64,000 nt of DNA from NCBI GenBank assembly GCA_030527795.1, contig JAUNAB010000009.1, forward strand, positions 1 to 64,000, given 5' to 3'. This stretch comes from Pasteurellaceae bacterium (GTDB lineage Bacteria; Pseudomonadota; Gammaproteobacteria; Enterobacterales; Pasteurellaceae). Position 1 is the stretch's first letter; each line of letters opens with the position of its first letter. Positions 63,601 through 64,000 of the stretch are shown in pieces. The notes under the pieces were generated by a model that saw only the letters and a list, made by a program, of their open reading frames with translations, did not search any database and was not told where the DNA came from. Both the position numbers and the translations under genes were made by a program.

Positions 63601-64000
63601 ATGACTGCCGAATTAAACCGTCAAATTGAAAACCTTATCCGCTTTGGCACGATTGCCGAAGTGGATCATCAACAGCGTCGTGCACGTGTGCAATCAGGCA
63701 AGATTTTAACCGATTGGCTACCTTGGGTCGCTTTTCGTGCTGGCACAACTAAAATTTGGTCGCCTGTCAATGTGGGCGAACAGTGTCTAATTTTGGCAGC
63801 CAATGGCGAGCTAACGACCGCGGTCATTTTAAGCGCCATTTTTTCTCTTGCTCACGACACCCCGAGCTATTCCCCTGACGAACACGTCATTGAATTTGCT
63901 GACGGGGCAAAAATTCTCTACAACCAAGCAAGTTCAGCATTGAATGTGACAGGCATTAAAACGGCTCACATTGTGGCAAGCGAGTCAGTGACCGCCGAAA
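63601..64000 (+). CDS. Phage baseplate assembly protein V (P2 gpV-like), partial
   Basis: Open from the ATG at 63601 to the window end (133 codons, no stop). It matches the phage P2 gpV pattern: IENLIRFGTIAEVDHQQRRARVQSG near the N terminus, then TDWLPWVAFRAG, VGEQCLILAANGEL, and the FADGAKILYNQASSALNVTGIKTAHI block resembling P2 gpV FPDGAVIEYEPETSALTV. It forms the baseplate spike in contractile tails. A palindromic CCGCGG repeat copy at 63815 lies inside. Nothing phage-like is complete upstream, so it may be the edge of a prophage, a tail-like particle or a remnant. Confidence 0.88.
   Translation, partial: MTAELNRQIENLIRFGTIAEVDHQQRRARVQSGKILTDWLPWVAFRAGTTKIWSPVNVGEQCLILAANGELTTAVILSAIFSLAHDTPSYSPDEHVIEFADGAKILYNQASSALNVTGIKTAHIVASESVTAE

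Noticed and set aside
1..64000. CCGCGG as a restriction-modification target
   Set aside because: Restriction sites are usually avoided, not enriched, and the enriched unit includes a long A/T tail outside the hexamer.

Overview
The window is a 64-kb piece of a Pasteurellaceae chromosome (Haemophilus/Pasteurella/Aggregatibacter group; species not assignable by reading). The evidence is a PAS-less ArcB, a tmRNA whose tag reads ANDEQYALAA, Haemophilus-like gene clusters (aroC-mepA-yfcA-lpxM; recB-recD without recC; sucABCD), AT-rich coding, and dozens of copies of an uptake-sequence-like repeat. Nearly all of it is housekeeping sequence. No rRNA, tRNA, CRISPR array or transposase gene was seen.

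Layout: 0.2-10 kb holds arcB, the minus-strand ybfF-ybfE-fldA-fur cluster, seqA-menE and a large MscK channel. 9.7-16.3 kb holds aroC-mepA-yfcA-lpxM, apt and dnaX (with a programmed-frameshift signal). 16.3-23.4 kb holds divergent modE/modA, a candidate CRP-activated sRNA, sanA, metX behind a MetJ operator, a Ni/Co exporter, divergent prmB/smrB and ssrA. 23.6-29.8 kb is sucAB-sucCD. 29.8-38.1 kb is an O-acyltransferase-like gene and a complete divergent L-ascorbate (ula) locus with a fused UlaA-UlaB. 38.2-47.6 kb holds modBC, an SLC13 carrier, copA, a 42-aa lipoprotein, a DUF5672 protein, ettA and a Mop protein. 47.7-58 kb holds a Nif3-like protein, a BamE/OmpA-type lipoprotein, a purine permease, a DsrE protein, recB-recD and bioD. 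58-62.7 kb holds sdaA, sdaC, yacL, erpA and map. 62.9-64 kb holds a DinJ/YafQ-type toxin-antitoxin pair and the start of a P2-type phage baseplate gene V that runs off the window.

The most unusual signal is the repeat. The family's usual uptake core AAGTGCGGT was not found. In its place about fifty copies of AACCGCGGT, usually followed by TCAAAAATT, occur as inverted pairs that act as terminators and as single copies inside genes, often in interdomain linkers (TAVK and TADQ peptide footprints). This looks like a third dialect of the Pasteurellaceae DNA uptake signal sequence, with a palindromic CCGCGG centre.

A second theme is molybdate control. modE/modA, modBC and a separate Mop protein lie at three places, each with a ModE-type operator, and ModC lacks the usual C-terminal molybdate-binding domain. 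Other regulatory signals are a MetJ operator before metX, CRP-type sites in the ula divergon, before sdaC and before the candidate sRNA, and a possible Fur site before ybfE-fldA-fur. Start sites were revised from the longest open frame where a ribosome binding site or family length supported it. Counts and family assignments are by eye and from memory; no search was run.
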